DNA of 64,000 nt, from the NCBI GenBank assembly GCA_014879445.1, contig JACSSC010000039.1:62001-126000 (forward strand). Reading direction: 5' to 3'. Below the pieces are notes generated by a model. That model made no database searches. It was not told the DNA's origin and saw nothing but the letters and a program-made list of their open reading frames with translations. The position numbers and the translations under genes are program-made. This DNA is from Candidatus Competibacteraceae bacterium. GTDB taxonomy: Bacteria; Bacteroidota; Bacteroidia; CAIKAF01. Shown piece by piece: positions 7,606-16,101 of the stretch (positions are counted from its first letter, which is position 1; the number at the start of each line of letters is the position of its first letter).

Positions 7606-9021
7606 TCACAAAAACCTTTTCAGTAATTCTTTCATGATTTTAAGGCGACTCATGCTATAGGGAGGGAATCGCAAAAGATTATCTAATGGTTGCACTGAGC
7701 GATGCAGTACTGCTTTTTTATGAGAGAATGTATCGAAGCTGTATTTGCCATGATAGCCACCAATCCCACTTTTCCCAACGCCTCCAAAAGGCATTTCGGA
7801 TGAACTGATGTGCAGAACAGTATCATTGATGGTAACACCCCCTGAGCTGGTTTGCTGCAAAAAGGTTTTTTGTACGGATGAGGACCGACTGAACAGATAA
7901 GCGGCTAGGGGCTTTTCGCGTTGGCGGATAAATGTCAATACATCCTCCAGATTACTATAAGTATATAGAGGCAAGATGGGGCCAAAAATTTCTTCCTGCA
8001 TGACAGGGCTGTCTGTAGCCGGATTTTCAATAATGGTAGGTTCAATGCGCAAATGTTCGTCATCATAATTGCCACCTTCAATGATGTTGCCATTCGTCAG
8101 ATATGATTTTAGGCGTTCGTAGTGTCGGCGGTTGATGATTTTGCCATAGTCCTGACTTTGCAATGGATTGCTCCCATAATGAGCGTGAATGGCCTCTTTT
8201 ATTTGTTGAACAAATGTATTTTTTACGTCCTCATGCACAAACAGATAATCAGGTGCTAAGCAGGTTTGACCGCTGTTTATCCACTTTCCCCATGCGATAC
8301 GTTTTGCAGCCAATTTGAGGTTGGCATCTTTATGTACGATGCATGGACTTTTACCACCCAGTTCGAGTGTAACGGGTGTGAGGTGTTGGGCAGCAGATTG
8401 ATATATAATTTTCCCAATTTCGGGACCGCCGGTAAAAAAGATGTAATCCCAGCGCTCGGCGAGTAATGCCTGTGTTTCTTCAATGCCGCCTTCTATTAAG
8501 TGAATATATGATGAATCAAAATGTTTATTGATGATATGGGCCATAACGGCAGATGTATGAGGCGCATGCTCTGAGGGTTTGAGAATAACGCAGTTTCCGG
8601 CAGCCATTGCGCCCAAAAGCGGTGAGAAGGTGAGCAGAAAAGGATAGTTCCAAGGTGCAATAACCATCACATTCCCGTATGGTTCACGGATAATCTGGCT
8701 ACTGCCTGGTGTATTAAATAATGAAGTGGCAACGGTTTCGGGCAGCGACCAATCGCGAATATGTCGGATGAAATGTCGAACTTCCGAGTAAAAAGGACCC
8801 AATTCTGTCATCAGTGATTCGTATGCCGGTTTGTGCAAATCTTTTTGTAATGCATCCATCAACGCTTGTTGGTGTGAATTAACCAATTCATGCAGTTTTT
8901 TTATTTGCGAAATGCGAAATGAAATATCTCGTGTTTTTCCGCTATCGAAAAATGCACGTTGCAGTTTCAGCAGTTCGGCAATACCTGATATTGGAATTTG
9001 TTCCGTTGATTGTATATTCAT
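7606..9021 (-). CDS. NAD(P)-dependent aldehyde dehydrogenase, ALDH3-like
   Basis: This enzyme oxidises aldehydes to carboxylates in the cytosol. At 471 residues it has the length of the class 3 group (fatty or coniferyl aldehyde dehydrogenases). Visible motifs are VIAPWNYPFLL (about residue 120), VTLELGGKSPCIV with the general-base Glu (about residue 218), and NSGQTCLAPDY with the catalytic Cys (about residue 253). Further on are EEIFGPILP and the C-terminal MPFGGVGKSGIGGYHG. The C-terminal extension past the catalytic core, with hydrophobic and basic residues, is seen in ALDH3 members. A TATTTTTG box read on the minus strand lies 20 bases upstream of the start. The gene is divergent from the FAD-linked oxidase gene. 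The substrate is not evident. Confidence 0.9.
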   Translation of the reverse strand: MNIQSTEQIPISGIAELLKLQRAFFDSGKTRDISFRISQIKKLHELVNSHQQALMDALQKDLHKPAYESLMTELGPFYSEVRHFIRHIRDWSLPETVATSLFNTPGSSQIIREPYGNVMVIAPWNYPFLLTFSPLLGAMAAGNCVILKPSEHAPHTSAVMAHIINKHFDSSYIHLIEGGIEETQALLAERWDYIFFTGGPEIGKIIYQSAAQHLTPVTLELGGKSPCIVHKDANLKLAAKRIAWGKWINSGQTCLAPDYLFVHEDVKNTFVQQIKEAIHAHYGSNPLQSQDYGKIINRRHYERLKSYLTNGNIIEGGNYDDEHLRIEPTIIENPATDSPVMQEEIFGPILPLYTYSNLEDVLTFIRQREKPLAAYLFSRSSSVQKTFLQQTSSGGVTINDTVLHISSSEMPFGGVGKSGIGGYHGKYSFDTFSHKKAVLHRSVQPLDNLLRFPPYSMSRLKIMKELLKRFL

Positions 9022-9040
9022 GGAAGAAAAAATTATGTAT

Positions 9041-9048
9041 CAAAAATA
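9041..9048 (-). promoter_or_regulatory. -7 promoter box for the aldehyde dehydrogenase gene
   Basis: CAAAAATA on the plus strand reads TATTTTTG on the minus strand, matching TAnnTTTG. It lies 20 bases upstream of the start codon. Confidence 0.55.
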
Positions 9049-9088
9049 CACATATTGTAGATACTTATCATCACATTCGGCGATTATG

Positions 9089-9096
9089 TATTTTTG
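9089..9096 (+). promoter_or_regulatory. -7 promoter box for the FAD-linked oxidase gene
   Basis: TATTTTTG lies 15 bases before the ATG at 9111. It supports this start over the longer in-frame extension, which would run back into the divergent aldehyde dehydrogenase gene. Confidence 0.55.
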
Positions 9097-9110
9097 TAAA
9101 AAATGTAGGG

Positions 9111-10520
9111 ATGAAATACAATCGTCTTACAGCCGAACACATACATCATCTTTCAGCAATTGTTGGTTCGCACCATGTTGTTCTTGATGAAAATAATTTG
9201 CAGCGATATGCACATGACGAAACCGACGATTGGCAATTTTTGCCCGAAATAGTGCTTTGTCCGGAAAACACGCAACAAGTATCAGACATTATGCGTTATT
9301 GCCATGCACATATAATTCCTGTTACCCCACGAGGTGCTGGCACCGGGCTGAGTGGAGGGGCATTGCCCGTTTGTGGTGGAGTAGTGCTAGCTACTGAGCG
9401 AATGAATAAGATTTTGCGGATTGATGAAAACAACAGTCAGGTAATAACCCAACCGGGCGTAATAACGCAGGTGCTGCAAGAGGCCGTGATAGAAAAGGGA
9501 TTGTATTTTCCGCCTGACCCGGCTAGTAGAGGTTCTTGTTTTATTGGTGGAAATGTGGCCGAAGGTTCAGGAGGTCCGAGGGCTGTGAAATATGGAGTAA
9601 CCAAAGATTATGTATTGAATCTCGAAGTGGTTTTACCTTCGGGAGAGATTATGCAAACGGGAGCCAATGTGCTGAAAAATTCAACCGGATACAACCTAAC
9701 GCAATTGATAGCAGGGAGCGAAGGCACGTTAGGGATTATTACCCAAATCACATTGCGACTGATTCCTTATCCACCCTATCAACTAGTGCTTCTTGTTCCA
9801 TTTACCGATGCTGTAAAGGCCTGCGAGGCCGTCTCAGCAGTATTCAAAGCTGGTGTTACACCATCTGCATTGGAGTTTATGGAACGTGATGCATTGGAGT
9901 GGACTTTGCGATATTGTCATGATGTTGCATTATCATTATCAGAGCAAGAGCAAGCCCATTTGTTAATAGAGGTTGATGGTTTTGATATGGATATGATCAG
10001 AAAAGATGCCGAAAAAGTGGCGGAAGTGATGGATGCCTGTGGCGCGCTTGATGTATTATATGCCGAATCGGAAGACGAGAAAAATCGCTTATGGAAAGTG
10101 CGTCGTAAAGTAGGCGAAGCAGTCAAATCTCATTCTGTGTATAAAGAGGAAGATACCGTTGTGCCGAGATTTGAATTACCCCACTTATTAAAAGGTATCA
10201 AAAAAATAGGTGAGGAATATGGATTTCATTCGGTATGTTATGGCCATGCAGGAGATGGCAATTTGCATGTTAATATTATTCGAGGCGATTTGGACGATTA
10301 TCAATGGAACCATGAATTGCCCAAAGGAATTCGAAAGATATTTGAACTTTGTGTATCGCTTGGAGGAACAATCTCGGGAGAGCACGGCATTGGTTGGTCG
10401 CAAAAGCAATATATGGATGTCGTTTTTTCAACATCAGAATTGGCGCTAATGCAACGTATAAAACAGGCATTCGATCCAAACCAAATTCTAAATCCTGGGA
10501 AGATTTTTCCTGACAAATAG
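9111..10520 (+). CDS. FAD-linked oxidase, GlcD / D-lactate dehydrogenase type
   Basis: This is a 469-residue flavoprotein of the GlcD/D-2-hydroxyacid dehydrogenase family, which oxidises D-lactate, glycolate or similar 2-hydroxy acids. The FAD-binding domain holds TPRGAGTGLSGGALPV (about residue 70), the PPDPAS motif (about 130), GGNVAEGSGGPRAVKYG (about 145) and GSEGTLGIIT (about 205). The C-terminal FAD-oxidase domain ends with CYGHAGDGNLHVNI, SGEHGIGWSQK and NPNQILNPGK-type residues. No Fe-S binding C-terminal half is present, so this is the short form. The ATG at 9111 is chosen because the domain homology and the promoter box both begin there. The electron acceptor cannot be told. Confidence 0.9.
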   Translation: MKYNRLTAEHIHHLSAIVGSHHVVLDENNLQRYAHDETDDWQFLPEIVLCPENTQQVSDIMRYCHAHIIPVTPRGAGTGLSGGALPVCGGVVLATERMNKILRIDENNSQVITQPGVITQVLQEAVIEKGLYFPPDPASRGSCFIGGNVAEGSGGPRAVKYGVTKDYVLNLEVVLPSGEIMQTGANVLKNSTGYNLTQLIAGSEGTLGIITQITLRLIPYPPYQLVLLVPFTDAVKACEAVSAVFKAGVTPSALEFMERDALEWTLRYCHDVALSLSEQEQAHLLIEVDGFDMDMIRKDAEKVAEVMDACGALDVLYAESEDEKNRLWKVRRKVGEAVKSHSVYKEEDTVVPRFELPHLLKGIKKIGEEYGFHSVCYGHAGDGNLHVNIIRGDLDDYQWNHELPKGIRKIFELCVSLGGTISGEHGIGWSQKQYMDVVFSTSELALMQRIKQAFDPNQILNPGKIFPDK

Positions 10521-10558
10521 TACAATATTAGTGGTTTATGTAAATGCCGGAATTTCTG

Positions 10559-10566
10559 TATATTTG
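10559..10566 (+). promoter_or_regulatory. -7 promoter box for the keto-acid dehydrogenase E1 gene
   Basis: TATATTTG matches TAnnTTTG and lies 26 bases before the ATG at 10592. Confidence 0.6.
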
Positions 10567-10591
10567 TCGTAACAGATAATTGAAGAAAAAA

Positions 10592-12988
10592 ATGCAAGAA
10601 GTTATGGCTACTGCGCCGTTGGATACGGTGCGGTTATCGTTTGAAGAGTTTAAGAAGGAAGTGCTGAACGATTATCGGATTGCCAATCAAAGTCGTGAGG
10701 CCAGCTTGTTGGGCCGAAGAGAAGTGCTGACAGGAAAAGCTAAATTTGGCATTTTTGGCGATGGAAAGGAACTGGCACAAATTGCTTTAGCAAAAGTATT
10801 TCGCGAAGGGGATTTTAGAAGTGGGTATTATCGTGATCAGACATTTATGCTAGCTGCCGGACTGATGAGTGTTCGTCAGTTTTTTGCACAGTTATATGCA
10901 CATGCAAATACTGATTTTGAACCGATGACAGCCGGTCGTTCAATGAACGGACATTTTGCTACACAATGGGTGGATGATAAAGGGAACTGGATGCCTCAAA
11001 CCCATATGAAAAATGTGAGCGCCGACATATCGCCCACTGCCGGACAAATGGCTCGATTGCTTGGGCTTGCCCTTGCATCCAAATATTATCGTAATAATAA
11101 AGACATTGACTCTTCCGATTTTTCTGTTCAGGGAAACGAGGTTGCTTTTGGCACAATCGGAGATGCCAGTACATCAGAGGGTGTGTTTTGGGAAAGCATG
11201 AATGCTGCTTCTGTTTTGCAAGTTCCTTTGGCCCTTTCGGTTTGGGATGATGGATACGGTATTTCTGTGCCAAAAGAATTTCAAACGGTTAAAGGTAGTA
11301 TTTCTTTAGCTATGAAGGGATTTGCAAAAGATGAGGATGGCCCCGGTTTGTTGATTTTTAAAGCAAATGCATGGGATTACGTTCAGCTTATTGAAACCTA
11401 TCAGCAGGGGATTGCTACATGCAGACAAAATCATATTCCTGTTTTGTTTCATATAGAAGAATGTACTCAACCACAAGGACATTCTACTTCCGGTTCGCAT
11501 GAACGATACAAGTCGAAGAAAAGATTGCAGTGGGAAGAAAAATATGATTGTATTCGACAATTTCGTCAATGGATTGAGAAAAAAGGTATAGCATCATCTG
11601 AAGAATTGGATGAGATAGAGAAAGACGCGGTTGTGTTTGTGAAGCAGGAGAAGCAACATGCCTGGGATGCATTTCAGCAAGACATCAAAGCCGAACGAGA
11701 TGAGTTGATTTCTGTTCTTCAATCATTGGGTTTAACCGAACGCGTAACAGCGCTTTCTGCTATTTCAGAGCCGCTTCGTCGTGATGTTGTATCGCTGGCA
11801 CGACAGTCACTATGTGATGTGAGGCATATTCAACAAAATGAGAAAATTCAACTCATTAATTGGATTCATAAATATCAGGCCATTAATCATGACAGATACA
11901 GTTCTCATCTGTATTCCGAAACAATACATTCTGCACAACATGTTCAGGTGGTTCCTCCTGATTTTTCTTCAGGCGAGATGGTGGATGGGCGGATTATTCT
12001 TCGTGATAATTTTGATTATATTTTGCAACACAACCCCCGTTTTCTTGCATTTGGAGAAGATGTGGGAGGTATTGGCGGCGTAAATCAAACATTTGAAGGT
12101 TTGCAAAAAAAGTTTGGCGATAACCGAGTATTTGACACAGGTATTCGCGAAGCTACGATTGCAGGTCAGGGTATTGGTTTGGCCATGCGTGGTCTTCGAC
12201 CATATGCAGAGATTCAATATCTCGATTATTTGTTATATGCTATTCAAACATTAAGTGATGATGCCGCAACTTTGAGTTACCGAACTAAAGGTCGGCAGAA
12301 AGCGCCTGTGATAATCAGTACCAGAGGTCATCGCCTTGAAGGTATTTGGCATTCCGGCTCTCCTATGGGTATGGTTATTCATGCTTTGAGAGGCATGCAT
12401 GTTTGTGTGCCCCGCAATATGACACAGGCAGCCGGCATGTATAATACGTTACTTCAGTGCGACGAACCTGCCTTGGTGATTGAACCATTAAATGGTTATC
12501 GCCTGAAAGAAAAATATCCTGTGAATATAGGCGTATTTACTGTTCCTTTGGGGCAGCCCGAAATTTTGAGAGCCGGCGATGATATAACCATTGTAACATA
12601 TGGCTCAACCTGTCGTTTGGTGATGGAAGCTGCACAAAAATTAGAGGATATGGGCATATCTTGCGAAGTGATGGATGTGCAAACGCTGTTGCCTTTTGAT
12701 GTGAATCACATGATTGCATCTTCGATAGAAAAAACCAATAAAATTTTGTTTGTAGATGAGGATGTAGAGGGTGGTGCTACCGGATTTATGATGCAACAGG
12801 TGCTTGAGAAACAGAACGGATTTCGTTATTTAGATGCAGCGCCACGCACTTTGAGTGGAAAAGATCATCGTCCGGCATATGCCAGCGATGGTGATTATTT
12901 CTCCAAACCCTCTGTTGAAGATGTGCTGGAGTCGGCTTATGCACTAATGCACGAATCTCAACCGCATAATTATCCACCGCTCATTTAA
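10592..12988 (+). CDS. Fused alpha-beta E1 of a 2-oxo acid dehydrogenase (branched-chain type)
   Basis: This is a 798-residue thiamine-diphosphate enzyme that decarboxylates 2-oxo acids, most likely branched-chain ones, and passes the acyl group to a lipoyl E2. The first half (to about 380) is the E1 alpha subunit, with GDASTSEGVFWESMNAAS as the ThDP/Mg site and ECTQPQGHSTSGSHERYKS following. The second half (from about 460) is E1 beta, with LRDNFDYILQHNP, AFGEDVGGIGGVNQTFEGL and TRGHRLEGIWHSGSP. In many bacteria these are two genes; here they are one chain. No E2 or E3 gene is nearby. The start could also be TTG at 10580 or ATG at 10604. murQ follows after 5 bases, so the genes probably share a transcript. 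Confidence 0.9.
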   Translation: MQEVMATAPLDTVRLSFEEFKKEVLNDYRIANQSREASLLGRREVLTGKAKFGIFGDGKELAQIALAKVFREGDFRSGYYRDQTFMLAAGLMSVRQFFAQLYAHANTDFEPMTAGRSMNGHFATQWVDDKGNWMPQTHMKNVSADISPTAGQMARLLGLALASKYYRNNKDIDSSDFSVQGNEVAFGTIGDASTSEGVFWESMNAASVLQVPLALSVWDDGYGISVPKEFQTVKGSISLAMKGFAKDEDGPGLLIFKANAWDYVQLIETYQQGIATCRQNHIPVLFHIEECTQPQGHSTSGSHERYKSKKRLQWEEKYDCIRQFRQWIEKKGIASSEELDEIEKDAVVFVKQEKQHAWDAFQQDIKAERDELISVLQSLGLTERVTALSAISEPLRRDVVSLARQSLCDVRHIQQNEKIQLINWIHKYQAINHDRYSSHLYSETIHSAQHVQVVPPDFSSGEMVDGRIILRDNFDYILQHNPRFLAFGEDVGGIGGVNQTFEGLQKKFGDNRVFDTGIREATIAGQGIGLAMRGLRPYAEIQYLDYLLYAIQTLSDDAATLSYRTKGRQKAPVIISTRGHRLEGIWHSGSPMGMVIHALRGMHVCVPRNMTQAAGMYNTLLQCDEPALVIEPLNGYRLKEKYPVNIGVFTVPLGQPEILRAGDDITIVTYGSTCRLVMEAAQKLEDMGISCEVMDVQTLLPFDVNHMIASSIEKTNKILFVDEDVEGGATGFMMQQVLEKQNGFRYLDAAPRTLSGKDHRPAYASDGDYFSKPSVEDVLESAYALMHESQPHNYPPLI

Positions 12989-12993
12989 GCCAC

Positions 12994-13800
12994 ATGTCGT
13001 CAGTTACCGAATCTGATTCACGGCATCAAGGATTGGAGAACAAAACGGTTCGTCAATTACTCGAATCTATTAACGAGGAAGATAAGTCAGTCCCTCTTGC
13101 TGTGGCTGCTTGCATTCCTCAAATCGAATTGCTTGTAAACTCGATTGTTGAAAAGCTTTCAGCAGGAGGGCGTTTGTTTTATCTAGGCGCAGGCACTAGT
13201 GGCCGCCTTGGTATTGTGGATGCTTCCGAATTGCCACCAACTTACGGATTGCCTTTTGATGTGGTTATTGGTTTAATAGCTGGCGGCGATCAAGCTATAC
13301 GTCGAGCTGTAGAGTTCGCCGAAGACAGCGAAGAGCAGGGATGGATGGATTTAAAATCGTATCAGGTATCACAAATGGATGTAGTGATTGGTATTGCTGC
13401 ATCAGGTCGCACCCCATATGTGATAGGTGCGTTGAGAATGTGTAGAGAACAAGGCATATTAACGGGCTGTATTACTTGCAATCCGGATGCTCCTCTTATT
13501 CAACATAGCGATTTCCCTGTGGTGGCTGTTGTTGGGCCTGAATTTGTAACCGGCAGTACACGTATGAAAGCAGGCACAGCACAAAAACTTATTTTGAATA
13601 TGATTTCTACTTCTGCCATGATTCGACTGGGACATGTGCAAAACAATAAAATGGTGGATATGCAGTTAACCAATCATAAACTGATTGAGAGAGGGACAAG
13701 AATGATTATGGAAAAGTCAGGCCTTGCCTACGACGATGCCAAAAAACTTTTGATAACGTTTGGAAATGTTCGAAAAGCATTGGAATCAATCAATAAATAG
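12994..13800 (+). CDS. murQ: N-acetylmuramic acid 6-phosphate etherase MurQ
   Basis: MurQ cleaves the lactyl ether of MurNAc-6-phosphate to give GlcNAc-6-phosphate and D-lactate, in recovery of peptidoglycan sugars. This 268-residue protein has the SIS sugar-phosphate domain with FYLGAGTSGRLGIVDASELPPTYG (catalytic Glu in SELPP, about residue 80) and IAASGRTPYVIGAL. It also has FVTGSTRMKAGTAQKLILNM and MVDMQLTNHKLIERG. It ends soon after these, lacking the last ~30 residues of the E. coli protein; I take this as the normal short form. It starts 5 bases after the E1 gene and is followed within 17 bases by a LOG-family gene. D-lactate release would fit the GlcD-like oxidase upstream, but that link is inference. 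Confidence 0.92.
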   Translation: MSSVTESDSRHQGLENKTVRQLLESINEEDKSVPLAVAACIPQIELLVNSIVEKLSAGGRLFYLGAGTSGRLGIVDASELPPTYGLPFDVVIGLIAGGDQAIRRAVEFAEDSEEQGWMDLKSYQVSQMDVVIGIAASGRTPYVIGALRMCREQGILTGCITCNPDAPLIQHSDFPVVAVVGPEFVTGSTRMKAGTAQKLILNMISTSAMIRLGHVQNNKMVDMQLTNHKLIERGTRMIMEKSGLAYDDAKKLLITFGNVRKALESINK

Positions 13801-13817
13801 CTAGTTTAATTATATTA

Positions 13818-14555
13818 ATGATTATGGATAAAGAACATGCATTTGATGACACGAATGAGAAAAAAATATACGAAGCATTTAAAGAAAAAGATTGGAATGA
13901 GATTCGTGTAAATGATTCATGGGTTATTTTCAAAATCATGGGGGAGTTTGTTACAGGTTTTGAAAAAATGAGCAAAATTGGTCCTTGTGTATCTATCTTC
14001 GGCTCGGCACGCACCAAGCCCGGATCTGAATATTATAAAATGGCTTCTGATATTGCAAATAAACTTACACAACAGGGATTCGGTATCATTACCGGTGGTG
14101 GACCCGGTATTATGGAAGCAGCCAATGAAGGCGCTCATCGAGGTAATGGCAAATCGGTGGGGCTTAATATTGACCTTCCGTTTGAGCAACACGCTAATCC
14201 TTTTATTGATTCTGATAAAAACATTCTCTTCGATTATTTCTTTGTTCGAAAAGTGATGTTTGTGAAATATTCACAGGGCTTTGTCGTTTTGCCGGGCGGA
14301 TTCGGAACATTAGATGAATTGTTTGAAGCATTAACCCTTATTCAAACATTTAAGATCGGAAAATTTCCAATTGTCTTGGTCGGATCTCATTTTTGGGATG
14401 GCTTGATTGACTGGATTAAAAAGATTTTGCTGGAAAAAGAGAACAATATCAGTGCGCCCGATCTCGACTTGTTTAAAGTGGTGGATACTGCTGATGATGC
14501 AGTGAAGATTATTGTTGACTTTTATACGAAATATACGCTTAAGCCCAACTTCTAA
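13818..14555 (+). CDS. LOG family protein (TIGR00730 type)
   Basis: This 245-residue protein has a Rossmann-like fold. It carries the LOG signatures GGGPGIMEAANEGAHRGNG (about residues 94-112) and PGGFGTLDELFEALT (about residues 158-172), the latter being the PGGxGTxxE motif. The characterised family members hydrolyse nucleoside 5'-monophosphates at the N-glycosidic bond, as in cytokinin activation. Older annotations call it a lysine decarboxylase without support. An N-terminal extension of about 50 residues precedes the fold. The start shown is ATG at 13818; an in-frame ATG at 13824 is equally possible. It probably shares a transcript with murQ. The bacterial substrate here is unknown. Confidence 0.85.
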   Translation: MIMDKEHAFDDTNEKKIYEAFKEKDWNEIRVNDSWVIFKIMGEFVTGFEKMSKIGPCVSIFGSARTKPGSEYYKMASDIANKLTQQGFGIITGGGPGIMEAANEGAHRGNGKSVGLNIDLPFEQHANPFIDSDKNILFDYFFVRKVMFVKYSQGFVVLPGGFGTLDELFEALTLIQTFKIGKFPIVLVGSHFWDGLIDWIKKILLEKENNISAPDLDLFKVVDTADDAVKIIVDFYTKYTLKPNF

Positions 14556-14557
14556 AT

Positions 14558-14565
14558 TAGTTTTG
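14558..14565 (+). promoter_or_regulatory. Possible -7 box for a small secreted protein
   Basis: TAGTTTTG fits TAnnTTTG and begins two bases after the LOG gene stop. It suggests that the short downstream reading frame has its own transcript. Confidence 0.4.
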
Positions 14566-14577
14566 TGCCGAAATCTT

Positions 14578-14765
14578 GTGCTAACTTTTTCTTACATTTT
14601 GATTTTCCCGCTCAGCTTCGTTGCTCAAAAAAACAAAAATTCCTTTCGGTTTATTATGATGCTTCTATTCGCATACAAAACAAGAAATATTGGATGAGCT
14701 TCAGAGAGATGAAAGATTCAAAGGGCGGAATAGATGAGCAAATTACCCTGGAGATTGCACAATAG
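14578..14765 (+). pseudogene. Small secreted protein, apparently frameshifted in an A run
   Basis: The frame starting at GTG 14578 encodes a signal-peptide-like segment (LTFSYILIFPLSFVAQ). A different frame, one base off, is open to the stop at 14763-14765. It encodes a plausible small-protein tail containing LSVYYDASIRIQNKKYW and MSFREMKDSKGG. Adding one A to the seven-A run at 14627-14633 joins the two into one protein of about 62 residues: a signal peptide ending at VAQ and a short mature part. This mirrors the one-A deficit in the gene at 3138. No family is recognised. It could instead be two chance frames, so confidence is limited. Confidence 0.4.
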
Positions 14766-14768
14766 CAT

Positions 14769-15449
14769 TTAATTAATAGTGAGCACGTATTTGAGTGAAA
14801 AAATATATTCTCTTAAGGGTTCAGAACGGAATAATTGTGATTGAAAAATAAAACGTGCTTGTATTTTGTGCATTTTACCCAAACTCACTTCCTGAGTTGC
14901 TGAAGCCCTAATGCGACTTAGCCATGCGCCAACTTCTATGGGTATCCAACATTCGGTATCTATCGTTGTTCGTAGTGGAAGATTTGGCCATTTATAGCCG
15001 ATGGCTATCATGTTTCTGTTTTCCAACTTTGGGTATGATTTCTTTGCCGAATATATGTTTTCCCATTCTAATTGGGTGCGATTTCGATATTCAAATTCAA
15101 ATCTTTTGATGGGATATTCAAATCCTATGTTGAAAGCAATACGATGTCGTTGAGTAAAATAATTGCCTTTGGTTTGATAGCGATTGTCGAAACGATACAA
15201 TGTGCTTAGTTTTAACCAGGAAAGAGGTTTATATTGCAAACTCGGTTTAATATAAATATTTTTTAATCGGTTGCTGTTTTCATTTAGTCGCGCTTCGGCT
15301 TCTAACGAAATTCGCAAATCATGTGGCAGTTTTTTTCTAACCTCTACACCCCACCAAGTACCAAAATCATTGTTTTGTGAGCTGACAGAAAATGAAAGTC
15401 CTATCAAGATAATACAGGTAACATACCATCCTTTTACGTTAATCGTCAT
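14769..15449 (-). CDS. DUF2490 family outer-membrane-like protein
   Basis: This is a 226-residue protein from the ATG at 15449. It has a signal peptide (WYVTCIILIGLSFSVSSQ) followed by NDFGTWWGVEVRKKLP, typical of DUF2490. The rest is rich in alternating aromatic and polar residues (LYRFDNRYQTKGNYF, RFEFEYRNRTQLEW), as expected for an outer-membrane beta-barrel. Function is not known for this family. A longer in-frame start at 15494 would place 15 residues ahead of the signal peptide and overlap the upstream gene by more than 50 bases; with the chosen start the overlap is 11 bases. It is the last gene of the operon that begins at 21018. Confidence 0.8.
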   Translation of the reverse strand: MTINVKGWYVTCIILIGLSFSVSSQNNDFGTWWGVEVRKKLPHDLRISLEAEARLNENSNRLKNIYIKPSLQYKPLSWLKLSTLYRFDNRYQTKGNYFTQRHRIAFNIGFEYPIKRFEFEYRNRTQLEWENIYSAKKSYPKLENRNMIAIGYKWPNLPLRTTIDTECWIPIEVGAWLSRIRASATQEVSLGKMHKIQARFIFQSQLFRSEPLREYIFSLKYVLTIN

Positions 15450-16101
15450 CGCCGTCATCACTGCTATTCTGAAATATATCATCATGCGATTCATTCCTTT
15501 TGGAATGATAATAGGCCTTGATAAATGCTACTTGTTTTGACAAATTATACTTAACTATTTCAACCCGCTCCACCTTAATACCCGTTCGATCACGAATGTC
15601 GTCCAATAATTCAGCACTCTGAGGCGATTTTAAAAGGTCTAATCGCTCATAAACGATAAGTTTATACGACTCGGTTCGCAGGTCAAGAATTTTCTCAAAA
15701 ACAAAAACGGTAATCACAATAAATGCATTTAACAGACCGGCTTCGAGTAGTGACAATGTATACTTGTTTACCCCATTTAATACACTCAGTCCAATGATAA
15801 TAAAAAGATAAGTCATTTCTCGAATTGGGATCTGATCGGTGCGGTATCGGATTATACCGAAAATAGCAAATAGGCCAAGTGCAAATCCAACATTGAGGTT
15901 GAGCTTGCTCATAACGTATGAAAGAAAGAAAACCGTTGTGCCAATCAGGAAGAATGTAAAAACAAAATTCTTGTTTCGAAATGTTGAATAATAAATTAGA
16001 AATACGAGTACAAATAATACGACCAAATGGAGCAGATATGAGAGAAGCATGGTGTATAATGCGACGGTATCAACAAAATCCATAAACAGCAGTTGTTGCA
16101 T
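15439..16101 (-). CDS. DUF4956 membrane protein
   Basis: This 220-residue protein has about four membrane helices in its first 130 residues (LLSYLLHLVVLFVLVFLIYY, FVFTFFLIGTTVFFLSYVM, and others). It has the conserved segment LGLFAIFGIIRYRTDQIPIREMTYLF around residues 73-98 that marks DUF4956. A cytosolic domain follows, with a very acidic tail (SSDDGDDD). In other bacteria DUF4956 genes are often found beside CotH-kinase and VTC-type polyphosphate polymerase genes. Here CotH is present in the operon but no VTC gene is seen. The gene begins directly next to the stop of its upstream neighbour. Its biochemical role is not established. Confidence 0.85.
   Translation of the reverse strand: MQQLLFMDFVDTVALYTMLLSYLLHLVVLFVLVFLIYYSTFRNKNFVFTFFLIGTTVFFLSYVMSKLNLNVGFALGLFAIFGIIRYRTDQIPIREMTYLFIIIGLSVLNGVNKYTLSLLEAGLLNAFIVITVFVFEKILDLRTESYKLIVYERLDLLKSPQSAELLDDIRDRTGIKVERVEIVKYNLSKQVAFIKAYYHSKRNESHDDIFQNSSDDGDDD

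Noticed and set aside
8919..9110. Longer N-terminus for the FAD-linked oxidase
   Set aside because: The extension overlaps the divergent aldehyde dehydrogenase gene, does not resemble the family and lies upstream of the -7 box at 9089.
12994..13800. A truncated murQ
   Set aside because: The missing ~30 C-terminal residues are outside the active-site motifs, and the protein ends cleanly with a gene following at 17 bases; I take it as the short form.
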